This document shows positions 54,909 through 64,000 of a stretch of DNA of 64,000 nt, piece after piece. Numbering within the stretch: position 1 is the first letter of the stretch; each line of letters starts with the position of its first letter. This stretch comes from Sphingopyxis sp. 113P3 (GTDB taxonomy: Bacteria > Pseudomonadota > Alphaproteobacteria > Sphingomonadales > Sphingomonadaceae). The stretch lies in contig NZ_CP009452.1 in the NCBI RefSeq assembly GCF_001278035.1, positions 4,187,501 through 4,251,500 of the forward strand, read 5' to 3'. The translations under genes were made by a program, and so were the position numbers. The notes under the pieces were generated by a model that searched no databases, had not been told where the DNA came from, and saw only the letters and a program-made list of their open reading frames with translations.

Positions 54909-56173
54909 CGCCGCTTCTCCGCAACATCTTCGTGGTTGCGCGGCGCGACTTTCTGTCGATCGTCGCGACGCCAACCTTCCTGCTCTTCCTGCTTGCCCCG
55001 CTTTTCATGATTGGCATGGGCGCGCTCGGCGGCTTCGGCGCCTCGCAGCTCGCCGACAGTGCGCGCGGCGCGGGCCGCGTCGTTGCGGTCGTCGATCCAG
55101 GCGATGTCGAGGCGCTGCGCGAAGCCGACGCCCGCCTGCGCGATGCGCTCCCCGGTGGCAAACCCGCAACGCTCGAGCTGCGCGTTGCAACATCCGGCGT
55201 GGATCCGGTCACGATCGCGCAGGAGAAAGGCCGCGACACCTACGCTGTCATGATCGGCCCCCTCGCCGCTCCGCGCATTGTCGAGCGTGAAGCGAACAGC
55301 CGGTCGGGACGCTATCTTGCGCTCCTCGCGACCGAGGTGCTGCGCGCGCGAGCTGCGGGGCCCATTGCCCCCGCAGCGCCGCATTTCGAAAGCCTGACCC
55401 GCGGCGGCACCAGCATCGCAGCGCAGCAGTCGATCGGCTTTGGCGCCGTCTTCGTCATTTTTCTTTTGACCCTGCTCCTCGCCGGTCAGTCGGTCGGCAT
55501 GCTCGCCGAGGAAAAGGGCAACAAGGTGATCGAGATTCTTGCCGCCGCGGTTCCTCTCGAGAGCGTTTTCCTCGGCAAGCTCATCGGGCTGCTCGGCGTA
55601 GCGATTCTGTTCATCGCCTTCTGGATGGCAATGGCCATCGGCGCCGGGCTCGTCATGTTGACGCAGATCGACCCCGCCGCCGCCGCGCAGGCAGGGGCAT
55701 CGGCGCCGCAACTGGTACTCGCGGTGGCACCAGCGACGGGCTGGCCCTTCTTCATCCTGGCCGCCTTCCTCTATTTCGTGATGGCCTTCCTGCTACTTGG
55801 CGCGGTTTTTCTCGGCGTGGGCGCGCAGGCCGCGACGGTGCGCGAGATCCAGATGCTCAGTCTGCCGATCACCATCTTTCAGGTCGCAATGTTGAGCTTG
55901 TCGAGCGCCGCCGCCAACGCGCCGGGAAGCAGACTTGCAACGATTGCCCAGCTTATCCCCTTCTCCTCGCCGCTCGCGATGGCAGCGCGCGCCGCGACGG
56001 ACGATGCGAAGGCCGTGCACTTGCTCGCGCTCGGCTGGCAGGCGATCTGGGTCGCGCTCGTAGTCTATGTCTCGGTGCGCCTCTTCCGCTCGGGTGTCCT
56101 GAGCGGGCGCCGCGACTGGCGATTCTGGAAACGCACAAAGGGTGTGGCGGCCGATACGGCGGCCCGTCGGTAG
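54905..56173 (+). CDS. ABC-2 type permease (NatB-like)
   Basis: The 422-residue protein has one N-terminal membrane segment (ATPTFLLFLLAPLFMIGMGALG), a large periplasmic domain and at least five C-terminal segments, the ABC2_membrane_3 plan. It has the block MLAEEKGNKVIEILAAAVP. With the adjacent ATPase it probably forms an efflux pump, cargo unknown. A CCCGTCG-N11-CGACGGG hairpin follows the stop at 56186-56210 and may terminate the operon. Confidence 0.92.
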   Translation: MTPLLRNIFVVARRDFLSIVATPTFLLFLLAPLFMIGMGALGGFGASQLADSARGAGRVVAVVDPGDVEALREADARLRDALPGGKPATLELRVATSGVDPVTIAQEKGRDTYAVMIGPLAAPRIVEREANSRSGRYLALLATEVLRARAAGPIAPAAPHFESLTRGGTSIAAQQSIGFGAVFVIFLLTLLLAGQSVGMLAEEKGNKVIEILAAAVPLESVFLGKLIGLLGVAILFIAFWMAMAIGAGLVMLTQIDPAAAAQAGASAPQLVLAVAPATGWPFFILAAFLYFVMAFLLLGAVFLGVGAQAATVREIQMLSLPITIFQVAMLSLSSAAANAPGSRLATIAQLIPFSSPLAMAARAATDDAKAVHLLALGWQAIWVALVVYVSVRLFRSGVLSGRRDWRFWKRTKGVAADTAARR

Positions 56174-56246
56174 CTGTGAAATCAAGCCCGTCGTCGCCGC
56201 TGTGCGACGGGTAGAGCAAAGCGCCAGTCGAGGAGCCAGCGCGTCG

Positions 56247-56275
56247 TTGACAAAGCTGTAAATAGTGGCATTCTG
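56247..56275 (+). promoter_or_regulatory. P450 gene promoter candidate
   Basis: TTGACA (56247-56252) and ATTCTG (56270-56275) are spaced by 17 bases in the 148-bp gap before the P450 gene. The -35 is perfect; the -10 is weak. Confidence 0.4.
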
Positions 56276-56321
56276 CAACTCATATAGGCCGCATCAGACG
56301 GCCCCCGAGAGGAGCTGCCCG

Positions 56322-57578
56322 ATGGCCACCCAAATTCGCGTTGCGCCAGAAAACCCTGATCCGTTGGACGTTTCCCGCGCCGAGCTGTGGAGCGAGGACC
56401 GCTGGCAGGAGCCGATGGCCCGGCTGCGCGCCGAATCACCAATCCACTATTGCGAGGATTCGAAGTTCGGACCCTATTGGTCGGTGACAACCTACAAGCC
56501 CATCCAGCATGTCGAGGCGCTGCCCAAGATATTCTCCTCTTCATGGGAATATGGCGGCATCACCGTCGCGGGTGACGGAATCGAGCATCTGCAGGAGGGA
56601 GAAGTCCCGATGCCGATGTTTATCGCAATGGACCCGCCGCAACACACCGCCCAGCGCCGGACCGTCGCCCCTGCGTTCGGCCCATCGGAAATCGAGCGAA
56701 TGCGCGCCGATACGCTTGCGCGTACCTCGGCAGTGCTCGACACGCTTCCCATTGGCGAAGCCTTTGACTGGGTCGAGAAACTCTCGATCGAGCTTACGAC
56801 ACAGATGCTCGCCATCCTCTTCGACTTCCCGTGGGAGGAACGGCACAAGCTCACCGCCTGGTCCGATGCGCTTGGCGATATCGAGAGCTTCAACACCCTC
56901 GAGCTTCGGCAGAAGCGGCTCGCAATCGCCTATGAAATGGGGGCGGCGTTCAAGGAACTCTGGGACCGCAAAGCAAAGGCGCCGGGTCCGCACGATCTTA
57001 TTTCGATCATGCTCCAGTCTGACGCGATGAGCCACATGAGCCATGAGGAATTCATGGGGAATCTCATCCTCCTCATAGTTGGCGGCAACGATACGACGCG
57101 CAATTCGATGTCGGCCTATGCCTATGGCCTCCATTGCTTCCCCGAGGAGCGCGCAAAGCTAGAGGCCAATCACGATCCCGAACTCGCGGTCAATGCGATG
57201 CACGAGATCATCCGCTGGCAAACCCCGCTCGCCCACATGCGGCGTACCGCGACAGAAGATACCGAACTATTCGGTCACCAGATAAAAAAGCGCGACAAGA
57301 TCGCGCTGTGGTACGCCTCGGCGAACCGCGACGAGAGCATCTTCCCGGATGGCGACCGGATCATCGTCGACCGTGAAAACGCGCGGCGCCACCTCGCGTT
57401 CGGCTACGGAATCCACCGCTGCGTCGGCGCACGCGTCGCAGAGCTTCAGCTCACCGCGCTGATTTCCGAAATGCAGCGGCGCCGGTTGCGGGTGAACGTC
57501 GTAGGCGAGCCCGAGCGCGTGCACGCAAGTTTCGTGCATGGCTATCGCCATTTGCCGGTGGTCCTCGAACAATATTGA
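56322..57578 (+). CDS. Cytochrome P450, CYP153-like
   Basis: The 418-residue P450 has the I-helix LILLIVGGNDTTRNSMSAYAYG, the ExxR block NAMHEIIRW and the haem loop HLAFGYGIHRCVGARVAEL. CYP153-like blocks include MPMFIAMDPPQHTAQRRTV and FDWVEKLSIELTTQMLAILFDFPWEERHKLTAWSDA. CYP153 enzymes hydroxylate alkanes or terminal methyl groups in sphingomonads. No ferredoxin or ferredoxin reductase gene is near, so partners must come from elsewhere. ATG 56322 has GAGGAG upstream. Confidence 0.93.
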   Translation: MATQIRVAPENPDPLDVSRAELWSEDRWQEPMARLRAESPIHYCEDSKFGPYWSVTTYKPIQHVEALPKIFSSSWEYGGITVAGDGIEHLQEGEVPMPMFIAMDPPQHTAQRRTVAPAFGPSEIERMRADTLARTSAVLDTLPIGEAFDWVEKLSIELTTQMLAILFDFPWEERHKLTAWSDALGDIESFNTLELRQKRLAIAYEMGAAFKELWDRKAKAPGPHDLISIMLQSDAMSHMSHEEFMGNLILLIVGGNDTTRNSMSAYAYGLHCFPEERAKLEANHDPELAVNAMHEIIRWQTPLAHMRRTATEDTELFGHQIKKRDKIALWYASANRDESIFPDGDRIIVDRENARRHLAFGYGIHRCVGARVAELQLTALISEMQRRRLRVNVVGEPERVHASFVHGYRHLPVVLEQY

Positions 57579-57623
57579 TGCGCAAGCTGAAACCTCGCGC
57601 GATCTGCTTCCGTATCAACAGCT

Positions 57624-58109
57624 ATGATCGAACGACGCTATCTTCTCGCAGGCCTCGTGCTCGGTGGCGGTCTCATCGGCGCACCGATGCTTTTCGCCAA
57701 GTCGAAGCGCCCGCTCGCGGAGCCCGGCTGGCGCCTGCCTGACGCCGAGTGGAAAAGACGGCTCACCCCCTTCCAGTACAAGGTGCTGCGCGAGGCCGCG
57801 ACCGAACGCCCGTTCAGCAGCCCGCTCAACGATGAGCACCGCGCCGGAATCTTCTCCTGCGCCGGTTGCGCGTTGCCGCTCTATTCGAGCCGCACGAAGT
57901 TCGACAGCGGGACCGGCTGGCCAAGCTTCTGGGCGCCGCTCAAGGGCGCAATAAAGACCGCGACTGACTATGAACTTGGCTACCCCCGCACCGAAGTGCA
58001 TTGCCGCCGGTGCAGCGGACACCTCGGCCATGTCTTCAATGACGGGCCGAAGCCCACAGGCAAGCGTTACTGCATGAATGGCGCCGCGCTCAGTTTCCGG
58101 CCGGGCTGA
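57624..58109 (+). CDS. msrB: Peptide-methionine (R)-S-oxide reductase MsrB (exported or anchored form)
   Basis: MsrB reduces methionine-R-sulfoxide. The 161-residue protein has an N-terminal hydrophobic anchor with an arginine pair (IERRYLLAGLVLGGGLIG), then zinc CxxC motifs in SCAGCALPLYSS and CRRCSGHLGHVF, TKFDSGTGWPSFWAPL, and the resolving/catalytic block KRYCMNGAALSF, in which Gly replaces the usual Ser after Asn. Its 3' end overlaps the opposing membrane-protein gene by 20 bases. Confidence 0.93.
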   Translation: MIERRYLLAGLVLGGGLIGAPMLFAKSKRPLAEPGWRLPDAEWKRRLTPFQYKVLREAATERPFSSPLNDEHRAGIFSCAGCALPLYSSRTKFDSGTGWPSFWAPLKGAIKTATDYELGYPRTEVHCRRCSGHLGHVFNDGPKPTGKRYCMNGAALSFRPG

Positions 58110-59910
58110 GGGGGGGAAGGACGCGATAGACCGCAAAGCCGCCGCGGGAGAGCGCGGGTTCGGGGTGTAGCCATTCGACCTTCTCGCCCCGGGCCAAAAG
58201 AGCCGCCAACCCCGCCGGATTTGCTGCCGACAGATTGTCGATTTCGGGTAGATGCGCACAAAGCGTGAGCCAGGTTGCGCCGCTCGCCCGTACGATCGGC
58301 TCAGCGATTTCGGGCCGCGACACATAGGCTTTGATGACGCGGTTCATCGCGACATGATTGCGATGATGACCCGTAGCGACGACGCTATGGGGCGTCCAAA
58401 CCAGCAGCGCGGGTCCGATATCCAGCGGGGCGAAGAGCAGCGCCGGCCTTTCATGCGCGAGCGGTGCCAGCATCCCCGGATCCGGGCATGTCAGACCCTC
58501 GGCTCGTTGGGGTTCCGGGCGTGTGATCGCTTCGGCAAGCGAAGATGCCAGCAGCGCTTCACAAGTCGGGAGCGCCGCCAGCACGAGAATAGCACCGGCC
58601 ACGCGGCGCGGTGCACTCCGCAGACTCCGGCTCCAGCTCCAAATCGCAAGCAGCATCGCTGCGGATCCGGGCACCAGAAAGGCGTGGGCGACTGCAGATG
58701 TTCGAAAGACAAGCATCGAGAGCAGCCCGCCACCCAACGCAGCAAAGCTCAGCGAGAACCAATTCTCGGCCATCCATCCGCCGGGCGCTCGTCGCCAGGC
58801 CCACAGCGTTGCACCAAGACCTATCAGCATCGGGATAGTGAACAGGGCGGCGCTGGCGGGACTCTGGCGCCAGACAGGCTGCCCTTCGACAACGAGATTG
58901 TACCAATATGTGCGAACCAGCGGTTCCAGCTCTCCGAATGGACCGCTGCGGCATGCGTGTCCCAACATCAGGAATACCCCCGCCGCGGCCAGCCCCGCGA
59001 GGGTTAGTCCCATGCCGCGCCGCACCCATGTCGCGCGCAAGGCTGCTGGTCCCTTCAGCCAGAGAAGCAGCACAGCTCCCGCTGTCGCAACGCCTGCAAG
59101 ATAGGGGCGAGTAAAAGCGTCACAATGGACCTCGAACAAAGCCGGCGGTCCGCGGAAAACGACAAGCCACACAGGCGGAAGGATCACAAGTCCAACCGCG
59201 AACCCGGCAAGGCGTGGTGCCTTCTCCGGGTCTCGGAGCCATGCATACGCAAACAGAGCGCCAAAGAGCACCAGATAGGGCAAGCCTTCGAGCGAGATTT
59301 CAACATGCGCCGTGATCACCAACGCAGCAGCAAGTCCGCGGCGAAAGCTCGCTTCTCCCAGCGCGAGCCATAGCATCCCGACCGACAGCAAGAGCTGCCA
59401 ATTGTGGTGGTCGATGCGGAGCGGCGCGAAATAGTGAAGGATGGTAACACTCGTCGCGGCGACGACCAGCCCCGCCACGAGCAACCGCCGATCGCCGAGT
59501 TGGGCGAGGATACGGCCAAACAGCCAGAACAGCGGAAGCATCCACAGCGGCGGATAAATGGCGACTGCCCAGCGTTCTCCCATTTCGGGGCCGAGCAAGC
59601 GTGTCAGCAGCCAGACGAGCGCCCCAATCTGCGCGTCGATAAAGCGAGACCAATGCATCGCCCCGCCCCCGCTGCCCGGATCGACGCGATATTGCGTGAT
59701 GTCCCACCAGCCCTGTCCCGCCATCAGATCGCGGACCTGCGCGAGGCGCATATAATCGTCGGCATCGCGCAGTCCGAGCGCAGCGATCGCCTCGCGGTAG
59801 ATGAAGAGGGAAATCAGCGCGACGAGAGCCCCGGCCAGAAACGCGAGGCTGTTCCAACCGCGACGACCGACAAGCGGCGTCAAGAATGCCGCACGCGTCA
59901 ACCGGGACAC
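58090..59910 (-). CDS. STT3/PMT-like polytopic membrane protein
   Basis: The 606-residue protein has many membrane segments and an early loop DADDYMRLAQVRDLMAGQGWWD and DPGSGGGAMHWSRFIDAQIGALVWLL, reminiscent of STT3/GT-C-type glycosyltransferases, in which acidic residues of the first external loop bind the lipid donor. The assignment is by topology and motif resemblance. The GTG at 59910 overlaps the end of the GtrA gene. It overlaps convergently with msrB at the 3' end. Confidence 0.75.
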   Translation of the reverse strand: MSRLTRAAFLTPLVGRRGWNSLAFLAGALVALISLFIYREAIAALGLRDADDYMRLAQVRDLMAGQGWWDITQYRVDPGSGGGAMHWSRFIDAQIGALVWLLTRLLGPEMGERWAVAIYPPLWMLPLFWLFGRILAQLGDRRLLVAGLVVAATSVTILHYFAPLRIDHHNWQLLLSVGMLWLALGEASFRRGLAAALVITAHVEISLEGLPYLVLFGALFAYAWLRDPEKAPRLAGFAVGLVILPPVWLVVFRGPPALFEVHCDAFTRPYLAGVATAGAVLLLWLKGPAALRATWVRRGMGLTLAGLAAAGVFLMLGHACRSGPFGELEPLVRTYWYNLVVEGQPVWRQSPASAALFTIPMLIGLGATLWAWRRAPGGWMAENWFSLSFAALGGGLLSMLVFRTSAVAHAFLVPGSAAMLLAIWSWSRSLRSAPRRVAGAILVLAALPTCEALLASSLAEAITRPEPQRAEGLTCPDPGMLAPLAHERPALLFAPLDIGPALLVWTPHSVVATGHHRNHVAMNRVIKAYVSRPEIAEPIVRASGATWLTLCAHLPEIDNLSAANPAGLAALLARGEKVEWLHPEPALSRGGFAVYRVLPPLSPAGN

Positions 59911-60329
59911 CGATTACCCACAGGAAAAACTAGCGTCTTGCGCAAGAGATAGGTGGTGAGGAAGCTCACGGCGATCGCCGTCAATTTTGACAGGCGCGCG
60001 TCGATTCCCGCCGCTTCGCCAGCCGAGACGAGCAGGACGGTAATCGCAAGACCCGCAAGGGCGGAGCCAAGGAAAAGTGCCTTTTGCCGCACCCGCTCCA
60101 TGCCCGCTGTGCACGCACCCTTGACGAAGACGAGGCGCGAGCTGATCAGCCAGTGAATGCCTATCCCCGTGGCATAGCTTGTGGCCGATGCTGCTGCCGG
60201 GGGCCAGTCAGCGGTGAGGAGGACAAGAAACAGCACCATGTCGCCCGCGAGTGCGACCACGCTAGCGCCGAGATAACGCAGGAAGGTCCATTGCAGCCAT
60301 TGACGGAGCGGGGGGAACGGGGCTGACAT
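59898..60329 (-). CDS. GtrA-family membrane protein
   Basis: The 143-residue protein has four hydrophobic segments and the GtrA-type blocks FLRYLGASVVALAGDMVLFLVLL and FLTTYLLRKTLVFP. GtrA proteins are thought to move undecaprenyl-linked sugars across the membrane. It lies between the FAD-dependent gene and the STT3-like gene, probably as one operon for surface glycan building. The start ATG 60329 is directly after a GTG. Confidence 0.9.
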   Translation of the reverse strand: MSAPFPPLRQWLQWTFLRYLGASVVALAGDMVLFLVLLTADWPPAAASATSYATGIGIHWLISSRLVFVKGACTAGMERVRQKALFLGSALAGLAITVLLVSAGEAAGIDARLSKLTAIAVSFLTTYLLRKTLVFPVGNRCPG

Positions 60330-60335
60330 CACGCG

Positions 60336-61862
60336 TCACGCCGCCTTGCCCACTCGCGCGGGGACCTCGCGCACCGACGCTAGCGCGGCGCGCTCGCCTT
60401 CGCTGCCGCTCTCGTGATATTCGGCGTCCTCGTTGACGCCCCAGATGTCGTAGATGCGCGCTCCGGCGGTAATATTGCGTACTGTCAGCATCGCAGTCAT
60501 CATCGCGTGATCCTGGTTGTTGTATCGGTGCATGCCGTTGCGTCCGACCAGGTGAAGCGTCGGGTAGCGCGTCTCAAGCTCCTCCCGCATCGCCGCGACA
60601 TGCGCCGCATAGTCGTCGTCATAGACCGGATATGCCTTCTCCTGGCGCACCACCGCGCCCCCGACTACGTCGGCGGGGTCGCAGAGGCCGAGGATTGCCA
60701 TTTCCTTGGTCGCGAGCGCTATCAGATCCTCGTCGCTCGACGACCAGAGCCCGTCGCCTTCGAAACAGAAATATTCGAGGCCGACACAGGCAATCGCCGG
60801 GTCGGGTACCATTTCGGGGGACCAGCTGCGAAAATTCTGCACGCGGCCGACCTTCACCTTGCTGTCGTGGATATAGATCCAGTTGTCGGGGAAGAGATCC
60901 TCCGAGCGGATCTTGAGCGCGACGGTCAAAAAGTCGCGGTATTTAAGGTTAGGCGCTGCGGTCAGCGCGCTGGCAGGGAGGGGATGAATGCGCGCGGCGA
61001 GCTCGCGCATCGGTGCCGAGCTGATGACATGTCCCGCGTCGATCACGACATCACCGTCGGGTCCCGTTGCGGTCATCCGCCAACGCCCGCTCTTCTGGTC
61101 CTGCGTCAGCTGCTTGAAGCTGTGCCCCATGAGCACATGATTCCCGCCTGCCCGCACCTTTTCGGCCGCGGCCTCCCACATCATACCGGGGCCGAGCCGC
61201 GGATAGCGAAAGGTTTCAAGCAAGGTCTTGGTCGCCATGCCGTCGTTCGGCGCCCTGTTGAGCCCCAGGCTGCGCTTCAACCCGTCGAGCACCGCTGCCC
61301 CGAGGCTGAGCCCCTTGATGCGCTGCGCTGCCCAGTCGGCCGACATCTCGTCGCACGGCATGCCCCACACCTTCTCGGTATAGGTTTTGAAAAAGATCGA
61401 ATAAAGCTTGTGCCCGAACTGGTTGACCGTCCAGTCCTCGAAACTGCGCACCTTCTTTTTCGGCAGCAACTTCGATTTGGCGTAGCTCGCCATGCAAAGC
61501 GCCGAGCGCAGGATGCCAAGGTTCCATAGAGCCTCGAACGCGCGCAGCGGATAGGAATAGAATTTACCCTCGTAATAAATACGGCTCATCCGCGGCCGCT
61601 GAATGAAATCATCGGGTAGAATCTCGTTCCAGAGATCAACCACCTCTTGAGATTTAGAGAAAAAACGGTGGCCTCCAATGTCGAAGCGAAAACCATTGTG
61701 CTCAACTGTACGGCTTATTCCGCCGACATAGACAGGGTCCTTCTCGATCACCGTGACGCGGTATCCCTGCCGGGTCAGCAGATAGGCAGCGGTGAGGCCC
61801 GCGGGCCCCGCGCCGATGATCGCGACATCCGCGCTCGTCGGACGGCTTTGAGTATCAGGCAT
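60336..61862 (-). CDS. FAD-dependent oxidoreductase (UDP-galactopyranose mutase/protoporphyrinogen-oxidase-like fold)
   Basis: The 508-residue flavoprotein has the Rossmann motif [20 protein letters not shown] and ends with a [16 protein letters not shown] block. It has the [14 protein letters not shown] and [27 protein letters not shown] stretches seen in a group of amine-oxidase-like proteins found with glycosyltransferase genes. The reaction is not certain. ATG 61862 has GGAGAA upstream. It heads the operon with GtrA and the STT3-like gene. Confidence 0.85.
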   Translation of the reverse strand: MPDTQSRPTSADVAIIGAGPAGLTAAYLLTRQGYRVTVIEKDPVYVGGISRTVEHNGFRFDIGGHRFFSKSQEVVDLWNEILPDDFIQRPRMSRIYYEGKFYSYPLRAFEALWNLGILRSALCMASYAKSKLLPKKKVRSFEDWTVNQFGHKLYSIFFKTYTEKVWGMPCDEMSADWAAQRIKGLSLGAAVLDGLKRSLGLNRAPNDGMATKTLLETFRYPRLGPGMMWEAAAEKVRAGGNHVLMGHSFKQLTQDQKSGRWRMTATGPDGDVVIDAGHVISSAPMRELAARIHPLPASALTAAPNLKYRDFLTVALKIRSEDLFPDNWIYIHDSKVKVGRVQNFRSWSPEMVPDPAIACVGLEYFCFEGDGLWSSSDEDLIALATKEMAILGLCDPADVVGGAVVRQEKAYPVYDDDYAAHVAAMREELETRYPTLHLVGRNGMHRYNNQDHAMMTAMLTVRNITAGARIYDIWGVNEDAEYHESGSEGERAALASVREVPARVGKAA

Positions 61863-61967
61863 CGAGAATTCTCCACGCAGCAAGACGATTGCCTGCCCGT
61901 GTGGAGCAGCGGACCTAAAAACTGGTTAACAGGACGGTAGGAAATCTGCCGCGCCCGGAGAATCGGG

Positions 61968-62924
61968 TCAGATCGACTCGCCCGACAGGCGCTGACAAAT
62001 CATGTCGAGCTGGTCGAGCGATGCAAATTTCAGCGTCAGCGCGCCCCTGCCGCCCCCGCCATACTGAATGGCAACGCCGATTCCCAGAAGCTCGGACAGA
62101 TGGCGCTCGACCGCGACGATGTCAGGGTCACGCCCTCCGTCGATACCCTTGCGTTCAGTGCCGCCCTTGCGTTGGCCGCTCTTTCCGGCACGTACCAGAG
62201 CCTCGACCGCGCGTACCGACAGCCCCTCACGCACCACTTTGTGCGCAATCTCTTCGGCGTCAGCCACGCCGATCAGCGCGCGCGCATGCCCCATCGCAAG
62301 ACTGCCGTCACTGACGAGAGCCTGTACATTGCGCGGAAGGTCGAGCAGACGCATAAGATTGGCGACGTGGCTGCGCGATTTGCCGACGAGCTTCGCCAGC
62401 GCCTCCTGGCTATGGCCAAAATCCTCGATGAGCTTGCGATATGCGCTCGCTTCCTCGATCGCACTTAGATCCTCGCGCTGAATATTTTCAACGAGTGCGA
62501 TTTCATAGGTCGCGGCATCGTCCAGATCGCGCACAAGCGCTGGGATTTGGTGCAGTCCCGCACGCTGAGCCGCGCGCCAGCGCCGCTCACCGGCGACGAG
62601 CTGATAGCCCTCACCCCCAGGGGCGCGGCGGACGATGATCGGCTGGAGAAGACCGCGCGCGCTGATCGAGTCCGCAAGTTCCGCTATCGCCGCCTCGTCG
62701 AAATGACGGCGCGGCTGGCCGGGTAGCGGACGGATCGTACCAACCGCAATATGCTGGACGGCATCGCCCGAGGGTGCGGGCACGGTCTTTACGGCAGCGC
62801 CGGGGCTTGCAAGAACCGGTGACTCGACCGCGACGTCACCGAAGAGTGCATTCAATCCGCGACCCAGTCCGGACGGGCGCTTACGCGCCGGTGCGTTGGC
62901 ATTTTCGTCTTTATTGTCAGTCAT
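61968..62924 (-). CDS. parB: Chromosome partitioning protein ParB
   Basis: ParB binds parS and spreads to segregate the origin region. The 318-residue protein starts with GLGRGLNALFGD and has the ParB/Srx block RPLPGQPRRHFDEAAIAELADSI, GERRWRAAQRAG, and the helix-turn-helix SQEALAKLVGKSRSHVANLMRLLDLP. It follows parA with no gap. This is the normal chromosomal ParB and differs clearly from the large ICE protein. Confidence 0.97.
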   Translation of the reverse strand: MTDNKDENANAPARKRPSGLGRGLNALFGDVAVESPVLASPGAAVKTVPAPSGDAVQHIAVGTIRPLPGQPRRHFDEAAIAELADSISARGLLQPIIVRRAPGGEGYQLVAGERRWRAAQRAGLHQIPALVRDLDDAATYEIALVENIQREDLSAIEEASAYRKLIEDFGHSQEALAKLVGKSRSHVANLMRLLDLPRNVQALVSDGSLAMGHARALIGVADAEEIAHKVVREGLSVRAVEALVRAGKSGQRKGGTERKGIDGGRDPDIVAVERHLSELLGIGVAIQYGGGGRGALTLKFASLDQLDMICQRLSGESI

Positions 62925-63707
62925 TTAAGCGGCCTTACGGACATTGGGCAGGCGGCCGAGAAGTTCGCGCGCGAGCGCGATATAGGCGGCCGATCCCGCG
63001 CAGCGATGGTCGTATATCAGCGCCGGCAGTCCGTGACTCGGCGCCTCGGACAGTCGGACGTTGCGCGGAATCACCGTGTCGAACACCACCGGGCCCAATA
63101 CTTCGCGAACATCGTCCGAAACCTGATCAGTGAGCCGGTTCCGCCGGTCGAACATGGTGAGCGCAACGCCCAGGATGAAAAGCTGGGGGTTGAAGCGGCC
63201 CCGAACCCGCTCGACCGTGGTGAGCAGCTGGCTCAGTCCCTCGAGCGCGAAAAATTCGCATTGCAGCGGGACGAGCAGCGATTCGGCGGCAATCAGCGCA
63301 TTAAGCGTGAGCATGCCGAGCGAAGGCGGACAGTCGATCAAACATATATCCCACTGCCCTGCTTCGGCGGCCTCCAGGGCCTGCTGCAGCCGATGGAGGC
63401 GGTCCTGAAACTCGATGAGTTCAATCTCGGCGCCCGACAGATCGACCGTTGCCGGAACGATATCGAGCCGCGGAATCGCCGTCGCGACGCGGCATTCGGC
63501 CACGCTGGCGTCGCCGCGCAGCAAGTCATAGCTCGACAATTCGCGCTGGGACTGGCTAATTCCAAGCCCGGTCGAGGCATTTCCCTGCGGGTCGAGATCG
63601 ATGATCAGCGTGCGCCACCCCGTCGCCGCGAGCGCCGTGGCGAGGTTGATCGCCGTTGTCGTCTTGCCGACCCCGCCCTTCTGGTTCGCCACGGCAATGC
63701 GAATCAT
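62925..63707 (-). CDS. parA: Chromosome partitioning ATPase ParA (Soj)
   Basis: ParA is the ATPase partner of ParB. The 260-residue protein has the deviant Walker A NQKGGVGKTTTAINLATALA, LIIDLDPQGNASTGLG and LIDCPPSLGMLTLNAL. ATG 63707 overlaps the rsmG stop. The order rsmG-parA-parB is typical near alphaproteobacterial replication origins. Confidence 0.97.
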   Translation of the reverse strand: MIRIAVANQKGGVGKTTTAINLATALAATGWRTLIIDLDPQGNASTGLGISQSQRELSSYDLLRGDASVAECRVATAIPRLDIVPATVDLSGAEIELIEFQDRLHRLQQALEAAEAGQWDICLIDCPPSLGMLTLNALIAAESLLVPLQCEFFALEGLSQLLTTVERVRGRFNPQLFILGVALTMFDRRNRLTDQVSDDVREVLGPVVFDTVIPRNVRLSEAPSHGLPALIYDHRCAGSAAYIALARELLGRLPNVRKAA

Positions 63708-63709
63708 CG

Positions 63710-64000
63710 CTATCCTCGCTGTTTCGCCACGATGCGACCGCGCCCTACCAGAATCTGGCTCTCCGCGTCGGTGTGGCTCTGTTCCACGTGAAACATCTTC
63801 TGCCATGCCGGAGACAGAGATGCCAGTTCCTTAACCGCGTTTCGGCCCTTGGGGAGCAGCCATTGCGTCGACTCGGTGGAAAAACGCGCGGATAAGGCGA
63901 TCAATCGATCGAGCGGAGCAAATGCACGCGCGCTGATCGTACCGGCCGCGCGCGTTTCAAGGCGCTCGAGCGGCGCTTCAGCGACCTCGACGTCGCCGAG
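63710..64000 (-). CDS. rsmG: 16S rRNA (guanine-527-N7)-methyltransferase RsmG (C-terminal part)
   Basis: The window ends inside this gene. The visible 96 residues include ETRAAGTISARAFAPLDRLI, KGRNAVKELASLSPAW and the closing TDAESQILVGRGRIV, which match the RsmG C-terminus. The 5' part lies beyond the window. A parS site is embedded at 63780-63795, coding FHVEQ. Confidence 0.9.
   Translation of the reverse strand, partial: LGDVEVAEAPLERLETRAAGTISARAFAPLDRLIALSARFSTESTQWLLPKGRNAVKELASLSPAWQKMFHVEQSHTDAESQILVGRGRIVAKQRG
63780..63795. promoter_or_regulatory. parS site inside rsmG
   Basis: TGTTCCACGTGAAACA differs at one base from the canonical palindrome TGTTTCACGTGAAACA bound by ParB. It lies just upstream of parA-parB, where alphaproteobacterial parS sites cluster. 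Confidence 0.9.

Overview
The window is high-GC DNA from an alphaproteobacterium of the sphingomonad group (Sphingopyxis, Sphingomonas or Novosphingobium-like). The basis is the content: a Mic60-like gene beside hemC-hemD, a metX-metW pair, hisC next to a prephenate dehydrogenase, a TonB-dependent receptor with its own TetR regulator, a CYP153-like P450, and rsmG-parA-parB with a parS site. The species cannot be fixed from sequence alone.

Positions 1 to about 28.6 kb are the right-hand part of an integrative and conjugative element (ICE). From left to right, and mostly on the minus strand, it carries an IncP/Tn4371-type Trb mating-pair apparatus (trbI, G, F, L, K, J, E, D, C, B), a ribbon-helix-helix gene, the TraG/VirD4 coupling protein, a MOBP relaxase with a candidate oriT, and an operon rdfS - DUF2840 - traF - DUF736 - lytic transglycosylase - relaxase. 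Upstream lies a control locus that matches the Mesorhizobium symbiosis-island switch. It has a DUF6499/DUF2285 gene split by a +1 frameshift at a UUU-C site (FseA-like), a QseM-like antiactivator, and a divergent XRE repressor (QseC-like) with a dyad operator.

The accessory part (about 17.9-26.9 kb) holds DUF932 and DUF736 genes, a two-gene island that looks like defence (a zinc-hook AAA ATPase plus a DCL/DUF3223 protein with an HNH-like tail), a large ParB-like protein without ParA, a strongly structured 145-bp non-coding segment, a FitAB toxin-antitoxin pair and a large serine recombinase. The recombinase ORF runs into a tRNA-Arg(CCG) gene. A second, 3'-truncated copy of the same tRNA lies about 240 bp further on, so the exact right ICE boundary is ambiguous.

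From about 29 kb onward the DNA is chromosomal: a YeiH-type transporter, a zinc-ribbon protein, ftsE-ftsX, a YdcF protein and an acyltransferase; tyrosine and histidine biosynthesis; metX - GNAT - metW; a TetR-controlled TonB receptor; a glutaryl-CoA dehydrogenase and CoA-transferase pair; hemC-hemD-mic60; tsaD-gpsA; a polysaccharide flippase; a sugar kinase; queG; an ABC-2 exporter; a P450; msrB; and a membrane glycosylation cluster. The window ends in parB-parA and the 3' part of rsmG, which contains a parS site and suggests proximity to the chromosome origin.

The most notable points are the recoded excision switch with its antiactivator locus in a non-rhizobial element that uses a serine recombinase, and the AAA-ATPase/DCL-HNH cargo pair.
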